A stretch of 64,000 nucleotides of DNA from Pseudomonadota bacterium (GTDB lineage Bacteria > Pseudomonadota > Gammaproteobacteria > Burkholderiales > Burkholderiaceae_F): the NCBI GenBank assembly GCA_021825945.1, contig JAKAFN010000003.1, positions 1-64,000 of the forward strand. The letters are read 5' to 3'. Positions within the stretch are counted from its first letter, which is position 1, and each line of letters begins with the position of its first letter. The notes beneath the pieces are model-generated. The model ran no database searches. It had not been told where the DNA came from and was given only the letters and a program-made list of their open reading frames with translations. Positions 1 through 11,971 of this stretch are shown in pieces. The position numbers and the translations under genes are program-made.

Positions 1-93
1 GCCGCGGCGACGCAGGCGGACGCCGCGTCAGACGGCAATGACGCGGCGGACGGATCTGCCGCCGTCGACGACCCGGCGACGAGGCAACCATGA
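1..93 (+). CDS. ftsQ: C-terminal tail of a preceding gene, probably ftsQ (partial)
   Basis: Frame 1 is open from the window edge to a TGA at 91-93 and encodes an alanine- and aspartate-rich tail ending in DDPATRQP. The identification as FtsQ, the bitopic divisome protein, rests only on position: ftsQ precedes ftsA in the division cluster of most Gram-negative bacteria, and low-complexity C-terminal tails occur in FtsQ proteins. The stop overlaps an ATG at 90 (ATGA), so translation could be coupled to an upstream start of ftsA. No conserved FtsQ domain lies inside the window, so the call is contextual. Confidence 0.5.
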   Translation, partial: AAATQADAASDGNDAADGSAAVDDPATRQP

Positions 94-173
94 GCAACGA
101 AACGAGGGATCGGATCGCCGATCCGGAGCAAGGCGGGCGGATCCGCCGCCGACAATCGGGTGGCAGGGCAACC

Positions 174-1406
174 ATGAGCAATGAAAGCAAGGATCTGATC
201 GTCGGCCTGGACATCGGCACCTCGAAGGTGGCGGTGGCCGTTGCGGAATTGTTGCCTGGTGGCCGCTTTCAGGTGATCGGCGTCGGTCAGTCGCAGTCCG
301 AGGGACTGCGGCGCGGCGTCATCGTAAACATCGAAGCCACGGTGCAATCGATCCGGAGGGCCCTCGAAGAAGCCGAGTTGATGGCGGCTTGTCGCGTCGG
401 CCAGGTCACCGCCGGGATCACGGGCGAGCACATCCGCAGCGTCAATTCGCGCGGCATGGTCGCGATCAAGGACCGTGAAGTGACCGACAGCGACGTCGAT
501 CGGGCATTGGAAACGGCACGTGCGGTGCAGATCGCCGCGGACCACCAGGTGCTGCACGTGTTGACGCAGGAGTACACGGTCGACGGCCAGGAGGACATTC
601 GCGATCCGATCGGGATGAGCGGTGTCCGTCTGGAAGTCCGCGTGCACATCGTCACCGCTGCCGAAAGCGCCGCCCAGAACGTCGTCAAATGCGTGCGGCG
701 TTGCGGGCTGGAAGTGCAGGAACTCATGTTGCAGCCCCTGGCGTCGTCGTTGTCGGTGCTGACCAACGATGAGCGCGAACTCGGTGTCGCGCTGCTCGAT
801 ATCGGCGCAGGGACTACGGATATCACCGTTTTCACCGGTGGGGCGATCCGCCATACGGAAGTCATCCCCATCGCGGGCGACCAGATCACCAATGACATCG
901 CGATGGCCCTGCGCACGCCGATTTCGGCGGCCGAGGAGATCAAGTTGCGCTACGGGATGGCCAAGGAGGCGCTTGCCGACGTGAGCGATCGGATCGAGAT
1001 CATGGGGATCGGCGACCGGGACCCCCGCATGCTGTCGCGCCAGGCGCTGGCGGCGGTCATCGAGCCGCGTGTCGAGGAGTTGTTCACCTTGGCGCAACGC
1101 GCGCTGCGCACGTCGGGCCACGAGGAGGCGATCGCCGCGGGAATCGTGCTGACCGGTGGCACGGCGTTGTTGCCCGGCATTGCCGAACTGGCGGAAGACG
1201 TATTTCTGCGGCCGGCGCGAACGGGATTGCCGCTGTATGGCGGCCCGCTCGCCGATGTCGTGCGCAGCCCGCGCAATGCCGCCGTGATGGGTCTGCTTCA
1301 CGAGGCCTGCGCACAGCAGCAGCGGGGGCAGCGGTTTGAGGTGCCGCATGGGACATTCCAGGGGATGTTCAAGCGGGTCAAGGCGTGGATCGTTGGGAAC
1401 TTTTGA
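174..1406 (+). CDS. ftsA: Cell division protein FtsA
   Basis: FtsA is the actin-like ATPase that tethers FtsZ to the inner membrane and recruits late divisome proteins. The predicted 410-residue product has the actin-fold phosphate-1 motif LDIGTS near residues 12-17, the phosphate-2 motif LLDIGAGTTDI near 207-217, an adenosine motif GIVLTGGTALLPG near 322, and a short amphipathic C-terminal helix ending FKRVKAWIVGNF for membrane binding. I chose ATG 174 because family members begin close to the KDLIVGLDIGTS block. An in-frame ATG at 90, overlapping the upstream stop, would add 28 residues and has a similar Shine-Dalgarno context. ftsZ follows after 14 bases, as expected for a division operon. 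Confidence 0.96.
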   Translation: MSNESKDLIVGLDIGTSKVAVAVAELLPGGRFQVIGVGQSQSEGLRRGVIVNIEATVQSIRRALEEAELMAACRVGQVTAGITGEHIRSVNSRGMVAIKDREVTDSDVDRALETARAVQIAADHQVLHVLTQEYTVDGQEDIRDPIGMSGVRLEVRVHIVTAAESAAQNVVKCVRRCGLEVQELMLQPLASSLSVLTNDERELGVALLDIGAGTTDITVFTGGAIRHTEVIPIAGDQITNDIAMALRTPISAAEEIKLRYGMAKEALADVSDRIEIMGIGDRDPRMLSRQALAAVIEPRVEELFTLAQRALRTSGHEEAIAAGIVLTGGTALLPGIAELAEDVFLRPARTGLPLYGGPLADVVRSPRNAAVMGLLHEACAQQQRGQRFEVPHGTFQGMFKRVKAWIVGNF

Positions 1407-1420
1407 AAAGGGGAGAGGCT

Positions 1421-2629
1421 ATGGCATTTGAAATTCTTGAGACCGAAACCGCTGGAACCGTGATCAAGGTGATCGGGGTGGGCGGCGCCGGCGGCAATGC
1501 CGTCGAACACATGATTCAGCGGGGCGTGCAAGGCGTGGACTTCATCTGCGCCAACACCGATCATCAGGCTCTTTCGCGCTCGAGCGCGAAGAACGTGATT
1601 CAGCTCGGCAAGACCGGCCTGGGTGCGGGCAGCCGGCCCGAGATGGGGCGCGCCGCCGCGGAGGAGGCGCGCGACCGCATCGCCGATGCGCTGCGCGGTG
1701 CGCACATGGTCTTCATCACTGCCGGGATGGGTGGCGGTACGGGTACCGGTGCCGCGCCCGTGGTTGCCGAAGTGGCGAAGGAACTGGGAATCCTGACCGT
1801 GGCGGTGGTGTCCAAGCCGTTCGAGTTCGAGGGGCCGAAGCGCGCCAAGGTGGCGGACGCGGGCCTCAGCGATCTGCAGGACAACGTCCATTCGATGATC
1901 GTCATCCTCAATAGCAAGCTCGAGGAGGTGTTGGGCGAGGATGCGGAGATGGCCGATTGTTTCCGCACGGCCGACGACGTCCTGCACAACGCCTGCGCCG
2001 GCATTGCCGAGATCATCAACACGCCGGGTCTCGTCAACGTCGATTTCGAAGATGTCAAGACGGTGATGAGCGAACACGGCAAGGCGATGATGGGGACGGC
2101 CATCGCGTCGGGCACCGACCGCGCCCGTGTCGCCGCCGAGCAGGCCGTTGCTTGTCCGCTCCTCGAAGGGGTGGATCTTTCCGGCGCGCGCGGCGTGCTC
2201 GTCAACATCACCGCCAGCGGCTCCTTGAAGATGAAGGAGACGAGCGTGGTGATGAATACCATCCGGGCGTTCGCCGCCGAGGACGCCACGGTGATCTTCG
2301 GCGCGGTGCGCGACGACGGCATGGGCGACGACCTGCGCGTCACCGTGGTGGCAACCGGCCTCGGCCGCGCCACCTCGGTGCCGGGTAAAGCGCCGGGCAA
2401 GCCGTCGCTCATGGTGCTGCCCCGCACCGGAACGGACAACGTTCCCTTGACGACGCCGGCGCCGATGGGCGCGCCGGCGTCGACGCCCTCCGCGACCACC
2501 AACTACGGCCAGTACGACATCCCGGCGGTATTCCGGACGCGCGTCGCCGCCGGCCCCTCGGCCGAGGAAACCGGCGGACCGGAGATGCGGTTCGAGATCC
2601 CGGCTTTCCTGCGCAAACAGGCGGACTGA
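1421..2629 (+). CDS. ftsZ: Cell division protein FtsZ
   Basis: FtsZ is the tubulin-like GTPase that forms the cytokinetic ring. The 402-residue product starts MAFEILE after a strong purine-rich ribosome site (GGGGAGAGG at 1410-1418). It has the N-terminal nucleotide-binding VIGVGGAGGNAV, the tubulin signature GMGGGTGTGAAP near residues 102-113, a T7-loop region around residue 205, a variable proline/threonine-rich linker, and the conserved C-terminal peptide EIPAFLRKQAD that binds FtsA and ZipA. An open frame extends upstream to 1385 into ftsA but adds nothing that matches the family. Length and order are typical. Confidence 0.98.
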   Translation: MAFEILETETAGTVIKVIGVGGAGGNAVEHMIQRGVQGVDFICANTDHQALSRSSAKNVIQLGKTGLGAGSRPEMGRAAAEEARDRIADALRGAHMVFITAGMGGGTGTGAAPVVAEVAKELGILTVAVVSKPFEFEGPKRAKVADAGLSDLQDNVHSMIVILNSKLEEVLGEDAEMADCFRTADDVLHNACAGIAEIINTPGLVNVDFEDVKTVMSEHGKAMMGTAIASGTDRARVAAEQAVACPLLEGVDLSGARGVLVNITASGSLKMKETSVVMNTIRAFAAEDATVIFGAVRDDGMGDDLRVTVVATGLGRATSVPGKAPGKPSLMVLPRTGTDNVPLTTPAPMGAPASTPSATTNYGQYDIPAVFRTRVAAGPSAEETGGPEMRFEIPAFLRKQAD

Positions 2630-2637
2630 TCCGGCCT

Positions 2638-2683
2638 CCGCCTCCCCTCGATCCGGACCTCTCCCCCGGACGAAGGGAGGCGG
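2638..2683. repeat. Inverted repeat downstream of ftsZ (family B-like)
   Basis: Arms at 2638-2656 and 2666-2683 are nearly perfect reverse complements around a 9-base spacer. It begins 8 bases after the ftsZ stop and could form a strong hairpin, but no T-run follows directly, so it is not a classic intrinsic terminator. Its CCTCTCCCCCGG core resembles the family B hairpins elsewhere in the window. Confidence 0.6.
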
Positions 2684-2740
2684 GGTTGCGCGGCCTCCGC
2701 CGTTCCCCGGTCTTTTTGTCTCGTTGCGTTCTTGTGAGAA

Positions 2741-3946
2741 ATGATGGAAACCCTGAAAACCAGCAGCGACGTGCTCTTTCTCTTGCTGGGCGCAATCCTG
2801 GTGCTCGCGATGCATGCCGGCTTTGCCTTTTTGGAGTTGGGCACGGTTCGCAAGAAAAATCAGGTCAACGCGTTGGTCAAGATCCTCGCGGACTTTGCCG
2901 TGTCGACGATCGCATACTTCTTCATCGGCTACACGATCGCCTATGGCGTGAATTTTTTCTCGGGCGCTGCCGCATTGGCGCAGAAAAGCGGGTATGAACT
3001 GACGCGGTTCTTTTTCCTTCTGACCTTCGCTGCTGCGATCCCGGCCATCATCTCCGGCGGCATCGCGGAGCGCGCCAAGTTTCGCCCGCAATTGGCGGCG
3101 ACGTTCGCGTTGACCGGATTCGTCTATCCCTTCTTCGAAGGAATTTCGTGGAACGGCGCCTATGGAATCCAGTCATGGCTGCATGCGACCTTCGGCGCCG
3201 AGTTCCACGACTTCGCCGGTTCCGTCGTCGTCCATGCGATGGGGGGCTGGATCGCCCTACCGGCGGTGCTGCTGCTCGGCGCCCGCCACGGTCGCTACAC
3301 CAAGGACGGTGCCGTGGCAGCCCATCCGCCGTCGTCGATCCCGTTTCTGGCGCTGGGGGCCTGGATCCTCACCGTAGGCTGGTTCGGGTTCAATGTGATG
3401 AGCGCGCAGACGCTCGGCAAGATTTCGGGGCTCGTCGCGGTCAATTCGCTGATGGCCATGGTCGGCGGCACCCTGGCGGCGCTGATCCTGGGGAAGAACG
3501 ACCCTGGCTTCGTCCATAACGGGCCGCTGGCGGGATTGGTCGCGGTCTGCGCCGGTTCCGATCTGATGCATCCGATCGGCGCGCTGGTGGTCGGCGCCGT
3601 CGCTGCGGGGATCTTCGTGGGAATGTTCACGCTGACGCAGAATCGCTGGAAGATCGACGACGTGCTGGGTGTCTGGCCCTTGCACGGCCTTTGCGGCGCC
3701 TGGGGCGGCATCGCTGCCGGCATCTTCGGCGCCAAAGCGCTGGGGGGCCTGGGCGGCGTGTCGTTCCTGTCTCAACTGGTCATGACCTGCGCCGGCATCG
3801 CGGTCGCCCTCGCCGGCGGCGTGCTGGTGTATGGCACGTTGAAGGCCGTGCTCGGTCTGCGTCTGGATCGCGAAGAGGAGTTCAACGGCGCGGATCTCTC
3901 GATCCACCATATCACGGCTACGCCGGAGCGCGACCCGAACTGGTGA
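2741..3946 (+). CDS. amtB: Ammonium transporter (Amt family)
   Basis: This is an inner-membrane Amt/MEP/Rh channel for ammonium uptake. The 401-residue protein is almost entirely hydrophobic with about eleven predicted membrane spans. Family marks include FLELGTVRKKNQVN after the first span, SGGIAERAKF, the first pore histidine in VVVHAMGGW, the WFGFN block, and the second pore histidine in WPLHGLCGAWGG. The start may be ATG 2741 or ATG 2744. There is no adjacent glnK, the usual regulatory partner, and a transporter between ftsZ and lpxC is unusual. The gene is convergent with the downstream hydrolase and overlaps it by 29 bases. Confidence 0.93.
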   Translation: MMETLKTSSDVLFLLLGAILVLAMHAGFAFLELGTVRKKNQVNALVKILADFAVSTIAYFFIGYTIAYGVNFFSGAAALAQKSGYELTRFFFLLTFAAAIPAIISGGIAERAKFRPQLAATFALTGFVYPFFEGISWNGAYGIQSWLHATFGAEFHDFAGSVVVHAMGGWIALPAVLLLGARHGRYTKDGAVAAHPPSSIPFLALGAWILTVGWFGFNVMSAQTLGKISGLVAVNSLMAMVGGTLAALILGKNDPGFVHNGPLAGLVAVCAGSDLMHPIGALVVGAVAAGIFVGMFTLTQNRWKIDDVLGVWPLHGLCGAWGGIAAGIFGAKALGGLGGVSFLSQLVMTCAGIAVALAGGVLVYGTLKAVLGLRLDREEEFNGADLSIHHITATPERDPNW

Positions 3947-4832
3947 TGTCGGCGTCGATCCAGGTGGCGACGATGCGGTTGAAGCGCGCCGCTTCGTCGA
4001 CGAACAGGGCGTGTCCGGCGTGTTCGAACACGGCGATGCGACTGGTCGGACGGGTTCGTTGCAGGTGTTCGGCTTGCGCGCGCAAGCGGGGCGTCACCAG
4101 GTAGGCGAGGGGTCGGTCGAAGTTCTCCGTGATCCGGCGCCAATGGCTGCGCGGGATGGGGTAGGACAGGAGGGCGATGCTGTCGGCGAGCGGCATGCGC
4201 AGGGCATCGCGGACCAGGCGGTCGATCTCCGTCGGCGGTTGGGGGCGGTGGAACATACCGCGCACGAACGCATGCACGGTCGGCTCCCGGTGCTGTCGGA
4301 GATGCCGGAAAAATTGCCCATCGCCCACGGGCGCGGGCGGCTCGCCGATCGAATTGTCGACGAGCGCGAGTCCCGCGAGGCGGTCCGACCCGTGGCGGTA
4401 GACGTACTGCAGCGCGTCGAGCACTCCCAGCGACCAGCCGACCAGCACCACGCGCTCCTCTCGCGCCAGCAGGTCGGCGATGTCGTCGGCGCGCCGGTCG
4501 GCGGTGTAGCCGCCGCGCGGAACCTCCGATCGGCCCTGGCCGCGCGGGTCGAATGCGATGGTCCGCCAACGTGCGCCGAAGACGGTCAGTTGTCGCGACC
4601 AGATGCTCGCGGGCATGCACCAGCCGGGGACCAGGACGAGGGTCGGCGCCGACGGTCGCGCTTGCGCCGGACGTCGCTCCAGGATGTGCAGGCGCACGCC
4701 GTCCGAGGTGCGGAAGAACCGGGAGGTGGTTGCCGGATCACCGACTTCGGCCCCGGGCGCCGCCGCCCCGTTCCGCTGCGCCAAACCGGTGGCGGCCGCC
4801 GCCAGGGCCTGCAGACATTTGCGCCGATTCAT
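3918..4832 (-). CDS. Exported alpha/beta-fold hydrolase
   Basis: A 304-residue serine hydrolase of unknown substrate. The N-terminus MNRRKCLQALAAAATG looks like a signal sequence. Visible alpha/beta-hydrolase marks are the oxyanion region LVLVPGWCM near residue 70, DPRGQGRSE near 98, the nucleophile elbow VGWSLGV with Ser134, and the catalytic histidine in HAGHALFVDE near 282. ATG 4832 was chosen because the 39 further upstream codons run through a family A repeat and add no plausible protein. The 3' end overlaps amtB tail to tail. It could be an esterase, lipase or haloperoxidase-like enzyme; the sequence does not decide. Confidence 0.85.
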   Translation of the reverse strand: MNRRKCLQALAAAATGLAQRNGAAAPGAEVGDPATTSRFFRTSDGVRLHILERRPAQARPSAPTLVLVPGWCMPASIWSRQLTVFGARWRTIAFDPRGQGRSEVPRGGYTADRRADDIADLLAREERVVLVGWSLGVLDALQYVYRHGSDRLAGLALVDNSIGEPPAPVGDGQFFRHLRQHREPTVHAFVRGMFHRPQPPTEIDRLVRDALRMPLADSIALLSYPIPRSHWRRITENFDRPLAYLVTPRLRAQAEHLQRTRPTSRIAVFEHAGHALFVDEAARFNRIVATWIDADITSSGRAPA

Positions 4833-4840
4833 GAGCGAGT

Positions 4841-4916
4841 CGTCCTTGCGAGGGCGCAGCCCGAAGCAATCCAGTGCGTCGCCGGGACCGCCGTGCCCCT
4901 GCGGGACTCGATGAGG
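4841..4916 (-). repeat. Family A dispersed repeat (degenerate copy)
   Basis: This begins with GTCCTTGCGAGG and runs through an AGCCCGAAGCAATCCAG block to a CCTGCGGG...CTCGATGA right end. It is a diverged copy of the roughly 75-bp element with imperfect inverted ends that recurs through the window. It lies directly upstream of the hydrolase start at 4832. Confidence 0.7.
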
Positions 4917-4954
4917 GCCCCGGTGCCATGCGAGGCGCGGGATCGCCATGATGG

Positions 4955-6133
4955 TCAGTTTTTCCCCCTCGTCCGCACCGCCAGAATCAGCCCCGACCCG
5001 CCTTCCTGGCGCCAGTTGTATCCGAACGGAAAGGGCAGTGCCGGCAGCGCGCCGGCCTTGGTATACGCATCTTCCAGATCCGGCTGGACGTAGTTGTGAA
5101 ACAACTTGACGGGCTCCTGGTAGTGCCCGAAGAGCGTCACCGCGTAGCCTGCCTTCTTGAGCATTCGGTACGGGATGCCGCTATCGTCCTGCACGATCAC
5201 GCGGGACCGGGACAGTAGCTCCGCACGCAGCAATCGGAAGTGGGGTTCATGCAGCAGATAGGACGCCGATTTGATCAGCACCGTCGGGTTGCGGAACGTG
5301 CGTAGCCAGGGAAGGAACCCGGGGTGGCGGTGCCGCAGCGCGTGGTCGCCGACGTTGATCGCGAGATAGATCAGTGTCTGGTGATGCCCGTTGCGGGGAT
5401 TGGTGAAGGCGATCCGTACGCCTCGCACCGGGTGCGGCGGGGGCGAGGCGCCCTTCCCGGAAAAGGGGTCGTACGGCCGGATGCTGTCGACGTGGAGGTT
5501 CAGTACCCCCATCATGGCCATCAGGATCGGCACCGTTCCATCGAGGGAGTCGGTCCGCAGCTTCTCCGCCATGTCCGGGGTGATGAAGAAGTTCAGGGCG
5601 ACGAAGTCGTTGAGCGCGGCACGCAGGTCGTGAAACAGGGCCGCCCGCCCGCTGTCGTCGAGGCCGCCGAGTCGCGGAACCGTGCCGACCGGTTCCAGGC
5701 TGAAGAACACGTACGTGTCGGCATCCGGGAACAGGGCGTAGGCGTTGATCAGGTCGGGGCCGCTGAACGGATAGAGCAGGGTGCCGCGGGTCTGCGGAAG
5801 GTGGCGTGCTTCCCAGGCGTGCATGTGCGCAAGGCGGATGCGCAGCTGCCGGGCGCCTGCTCGCGCCGCGGCACGGTGCGCGCGCCAGGCCGGGCCGGCG
5901 ACGATGTCCGCGACGACCGGATTCGTGTCGATCTTGCCTTTGGGCATGACGCCGGCGAGCAGTTGCGCCGTCGTCGTCAGCGGCAGATGTGCCGCGGCAC
6001 GCGGCAAGGCCGCGGTTTGCGCGAGCGCGGGGGGACCGATCGGCGCCGTGGCGGCGAGCGTCGCCATCAGGATCCCGACGATCCCGGTGCGTGTCGGGAA
6101 AAGAGAGAAAGAAACGCTCCGTAACAAAGGCAT
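4955..6133 (-). CDS. Conserved-looking exported protein of unknown function
   Basis: I do not recognise this family. The 392-residue product begins [17 protein letters not shown], followed by a hydrophobic stretch and a probable signal peptidase I site after PPALA, so it is likely periplasmic or secreted. The mature part is soluble and carries blocks such as [19 protein letters not shown] and [10 protein letters not shown] in the middle and [14 protein letters not shown] near the C-terminus. It has no cysteine-rich or membrane domain. It is divergent from lpxC, with only 43 bases between the two start codons, so they share a compact promoter region. ATG 6133 was chosen because the signal peptide starts there. 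Confidence 0.75.
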   Translation of the reverse strand: MPLLRSVSFSLFPTRTGIVGILMATLAATAPIGPPALAQTAALPRAAAHLPLTTTAQLLAGVMPKGKIDTNPVVADIVAGPAWRAHRAAARAGARQLRIRLAHMHAWEARHLPQTRGTLLYPFSGPDLINAYALFPDADTYVFFSLEPVGTVPRLGGLDDSGRAALFHDLRAALNDFVALNFFITPDMAEKLRTDSLDGTVPILMAMMGVLNLHVDSIRPYDPFSGKGASPPPHPVRGVRIAFTNPRNGHHQTLIYLAINVGDHALRHRHPGFLPWLRTFRNPTVLIKSASYLLHEPHFRLLRAELLSRSRVIVQDDSGIPYRMLKKAGYAVTLFGHYQEPVKLFHNYVQPDLEDAYTKAGALPALPFPFGYNWRQEGGSGLILAVRTRGKN

Positions 6134-6176
6134 ATGCGGGTTCCTGGGAAAGCGGACGATAGAATTCTGCCCGAAC

Positions 6177-7100
6177 ATGGTTGCACAACATACATTACGC
6201 GCGGTTGCGCGCACCGTCGGCATCGGCCTGCATAGCGGGACGCGGGTCGAATTGGTCCTGCGCCCCGCCCCGCCGGACACCGGCATCGTCTTTCGCCGGA
6301 CCGACTGCGATCCGGTGGTCGAAATCCCCGTATCCGCGATGGCGGTCGGCGATACGCGCATGGCATCGACCCTCGATCAGGGCGGCATTCGGATCGCCAC
6401 GGTCGAGCACCTGATGTCCGCATTGGCCGGTCTCGCAATCGACAACTGCTATGTCGACGTCGATGCGGCGGAAATCCCGATCATGGATGGGAGTGCGGCG
6501 AGTTTCGTGTTCTTGATCCGCTCGGTGGGCATCCTCGAGCAGGCGGCGGCGCGTCGCTTCGTGCGTGTGCGCAAGCCGGTGGAGGTGCGGGAGGGGAGCG
6601 GCGACCAGGCGAAGTGGGCGCGATTGGAGCCGCATTTCGGCTATAAGCTCCGGTTTTCGATCGATTTCAACCACCCGGCGATCGATTCGACGACACAGGA
6701 TGTCGAGGTCGACTTCGATCGCGACGACTACGTCGCCGCCGTGTCGCGCGCCCGCACGTTCGGCTTCGTCAACGAGGTCGAGGCCTTGCGGGCGGCGGGT
6801 CTGGCGCTCGGCGGCAGTTTCGAAAACGCGATCGTGATGGACGAATATCGGGTCCTCAATACCGACGGCCTGCGCAGCGGCGATGAGTTCGCCAAGCACA
6901 AGATCCTGGATGCGTTGGGGGATCTGTATCTGCTCGGGCGCCCTCTGATGGCGGCGTATCGCGCGCACCGCTCCGGCCACGCGCTCAACAACCAGTTGCT
7001 GCGGGCCTTGTTGGCGGATCCGGAAGCCTACGAGATCGTCGGCTTCGAGGACGCCAGGCAGGCCCCGCGCGCGTTTCGTCCGGGCGGACCGGCATCATAA
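6177..7100 (+). CDS. lpxC: UDP-3-O-acyl-N-acetylglucosamine deacetylase LpxC
   Basis: LpxC is the zinc amidase that carries out the first committed step of lipid A synthesis. The 307-residue product has [12 protein letters not shown] with zinc ligand His78, DGSAASF in the middle, and the second zinc cluster [17 protein letters not shown] followed by the catalytic-base histidine in AHRSGHALN. Length fits the family. ATG 6177 sits 12 bases after TAGAAT (6160-6165), a possible -10 element, although no convincing -35 is visible. In many relatives lpxC directly follows ftsZ; here three unrelated genes intervene. Confidence 0.97.
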   Translation: MVAQHTLRAVARTVGIGLHSGTRVELVLRPAPPDTGIVFRRTDCDPVVEIPVSAMAVGDTRMASTLDQGGIRIATVEHLMSALAGLAIDNCYVDVDAAEIPIMDGSAASFVFLIRSVGILEQAAARRFVRVRKPVEVREGSGDQAKWARLEPHFGYKLRFSIDFNHPAIDSTTQDVEVDFDRDDYVAAVSRARTFGFVNEVEALRAAGLALGGSFENAIVMDEYRVLNTDGLRSGDEFAKHKILDALGDLYLLGRPLMAAYRAHRSGHALNNQLLRALLADPEAYEIVGFEDARQAPRAFRPGGPAS

Positions 7101-7178
7101 GCGGCGGCCGGACGCCGACGGCTATTCCGAACGGTGAAACGCGAGCCGCGACGCCGAGATCTGCGACGCGTCGACTCC

Positions 7179-7246
7179 GTCATCGCGAGGCCCGCAGGGC
7201 CGCGGTGATCCAGGCGAGGCGCCGAATTGCTTCGGTGCCGACGACG
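7179..7246 (+). repeat. Family A dispersed repeat
   Basis: This opens with GTCATCGCGAGGCCCGCAGG, continues GATCCAGGCGAGGC and ends GAATTGCTTCGG...GACGACGG. It fills most of the space between the convergent lpxC and dciA genes. Confidence 0.75.
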
Positions 7247-7249
7247 GCT

Positions 7250-7759
7250 TCATCGTTTTTCCTGCGATTCCCGTTCGGCGAGCCGCCGTTCGACCGTCCA
7301 GCGTAGCCTGCGTACCGATTCCCGCAGGATTCCATCGCGGAGTGTGGGCGCTAACTTCTCGGAAAATATTAGTGCATTCTGGAGGTTGCGTCGGTGCTGC
7401 GCGCCGGATCGCGCATCTTCGTCGGGGCGGGGTGCCGCCGGTGCGGGTCGATTCCGCGGTTGAATCCCGAATCGAATTTCGCTAATGTCCAACCCTCGCT
7501 GTCGTAGGCTTGCAATCAGACGCGGGCTGGCTTGCCGCAACTTCGTGGACTGCGCGTTCGAGCGCAGCCAGATCCGCAGGCTGCGTCCGCGCACGTCGCA
7601 GGCGCCGGCTCGAAACGGGTCGAAACCCGGGAGCAGTTCAGACAGGATGGGCGCGATGGCCTGGGCTGCCGCCTGTCCGGCGGCGAGCCGGGTGAGCAGC
7701 GATGCGGTGACCGCATGATCGGTGAGAATGCGGTCCAGGCGGCGGGAGGGAAGGTTCAT
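7250..7759 (-). CDS. dciA: DUF721/DciA-family replicative helicase loader
   Basis: A 169-residue, arginine-rich basic protein starting MNLPSRRLDRILTD. Blocks such as LRIWLRSNAQSTKLRQASPRLIASLRQRGLDISEIRFGIQ-type text match the DUF721/DciA group, in which DciA helps load the replicative helicase DnaB. In betaproteobacteria a DUF721 gene typically sits between lpxC and an M23 peptidase gene upstream of secA, exactly as here. The start was set at ATG 7759 because longer frames run into the M23 gene's promoter. The function is assigned from family and synteny, without a search. Confidence 0.8.
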   Translation of the reverse strand: MNLPSRRLDRILTDHAVTASLLTRLAAGQAAAQAIAPILSELLPGFDPFRAGACDVRGRSLRIWLRSNAQSTKLRQASPRLIASLRQRGLDISEIRFGIQPRNRPAPAAPRPDEDARSGAQHRRNLQNALIFSEKLAPTLRDGILRESVRRLRWTVERRLAERESQEKR

Positions 7760-7862
7760 CCGATGGGCTTGCCTGTTTCGGGGGGTTGGAACCGGATAGG
7801 TCGGTCCGTATAACGGAAGGCAATCGTAGCCGAGCACACCGTGCCCGGCGTGGGGAGGGGCT

Positions 7863-8852
7863 GTGCAAATTATTTTCGTGGATCGGCGTTTGTCACGTGC
7901 GCGGACGGTGCATCTCACCCGTACCGGGTTCTTCGCCGCGTTTGCCGGGTTCGGGTTCCTGGTTTTTGCCGCGACGGCCATGATCTTCGCGGTGACGGTG
8001 CGGCTGGCGGTCACGGGGCATATCCCCTATGTGCGGAACCTCGTGTCGTTCATGGCCCATGACCAGATCCGGCGCGACGAAATGACGGCGCAAACCAAGG
8101 TTTCGGCGATGGCGAAGATGGTCGGGACGATGCAGGCCCAGCTGCTCCGCCTCGATGCCTTGGGCGAGCGCGTTTCCAAGCTTGCCGGCATCAACCCGGA
8201 GACCTTTCGCTTCGGCGAGTTGCCGGGCGAGGGGGGGCCCCTCGATCCGAATGCGCGCCCGGTGAGCATCAGCGAACTGCAGCAGCAGGTCGCGAGCGTG
8301 GACAAGCAGGTCGAGCAGCGCGCCGACTATCTCCGCGTCGTCGAGTCGGAACTGGTGGCGAATCAGGCCAGCGATGCGCTCCTGCCTCAAGGAACCCCGG
8401 TGCGTACCGGCTATATCGGTTCGGGGTACGGCGAGCGCCTGGATCCGTTCACCGGCCGCTTGTCCTTGCATCCCGGCATCGACTTCGATGCACCGAAAGG
8501 CACGCCCATTCTGGCTGCGGCCGGCGGCGTGGTGGTCCGTGCCCAGCGCACCCCCGATTACGGCAACATGGTCGAGATCGACCATGGAAATGGGCTGTCG
8601 ACCCTTTATGGCCATGCCAGCCGGCTCGACGTCAAGGTCGGCGATATCGTCCGCAAGGGGCAGGAGATCGCCGAGGTCGGCTCGACCGGATGGTCGACGG
8701 GACCGCATCTGCATTTCGAGGTGCGGGTCCATGAGGTGCCGCAGAACCCCACGCGCTATCTGGCCGCGTTGCAGCATGGCTTCCGGGGCAAGGGGCGCCG
8801 TTGGGTCCGCGCCAAAGTCGTGCGCCCGGCCGAAGCGGTCAGCCTCCAGTAG
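7863..8852 (+). CDS. M23 family metallopeptidase (LytM-type), membrane anchored
   Basis: A 329-residue peptidoglycan hydrolase-like protein. It has one N-terminal membrane segment near residues 22-50, a coiled-coil-like stretch rich in Q, E and A (about 75-175), and a C-terminal peptidase M23 domain. The zinc motif HPGIDFDAP and the HLHFEVR motif are intact, so it should be catalytically active. It starts at GTG 7863 after a GGGGAGGGG ribosome site. It lies between dciA and secA, a common betaproteobacterial order. It may act at the septum or as a general endopeptidase. Confidence 0.92.
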   Translation: MQIIFVDRRLSRARTVHLTRTGFFAAFAGFGFLVFAATAMIFAVTVRLAVTGHIPYVRNLVSFMAHDQIRRDEMTAQTKVSAMAKMVGTMQAQLLRLDALGERVSKLAGINPETFRFGELPGEGGPLDPNARPVSISELQQQVASVDKQVEQRADYLRVVESELVANQASDALLPQGTPVRTGYIGSGYGERLDPFTGRLSLHPGIDFDAPKGTPILAAAGGVVVRAQRTPDYGNMVEIDHGNGLSTLYGHASRLDVKVGDIVRKGQEIAEVGSTGWSTGPHLHFEVRVHEVPQNPTRYLAALQHGFRGKGRRWVRAKVVRPAEAVSLQ

Positions 8853-8891
8853 GTCTCGGACGGAACCGGGGGCGGCGGCCCGCCCTGCCCC

Positions 8892-8897
8892 TATAAT
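8892..8897 (+). promoter_or_regulatory. Possible -10 element for secA
   Basis: A perfect TATAAT lies 92 bases before the secA start in the gap after the M23 gene. No good -35 is visible at 16-18 bases upstream, so this is a weak prediction. Confidence 0.35.
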
Positions 8898-8988
8898 CGC
8901 TCGTTTTCCTCCGTCCCGGACGCGGGGGCGACCGGTGAAGCCCTGCTCTCCGGGATGCGCTCCGCGCCACCGATCAGGCTGGCACGCG

Positions 8989-11775
<2,787 letters not shown>

Positions 11776-11846
11776 CGGTCATGGCGATCCGCCGTTCCGA
11801 GGGATGAAACGGCAGCCGTCGCCGCGACGCCGCGACCGCCGACGTC

Positions 11847-11908
11847 GTCATCGTGAGCCGCAATCCCCCCATGTCGACATCGCCTCGGGCCTCGCCCTCG
11901 CAATGACG
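11847..11908 (+). repeat. Family A dispersed repeat (shortened)
   Basis: This starts GTCATCGTGAG and ends GCCCTCGCAATGAC, with an internal deletion relative to full copies. It lies between secA and argJ. Confidence 0.65.
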
Positions 11909-11971
11909 GCTGTTTCCCATTCATGACGGTGGTTTTCCGATAACCGATTTCTTGCCTGAAGCCCGCTGGAG

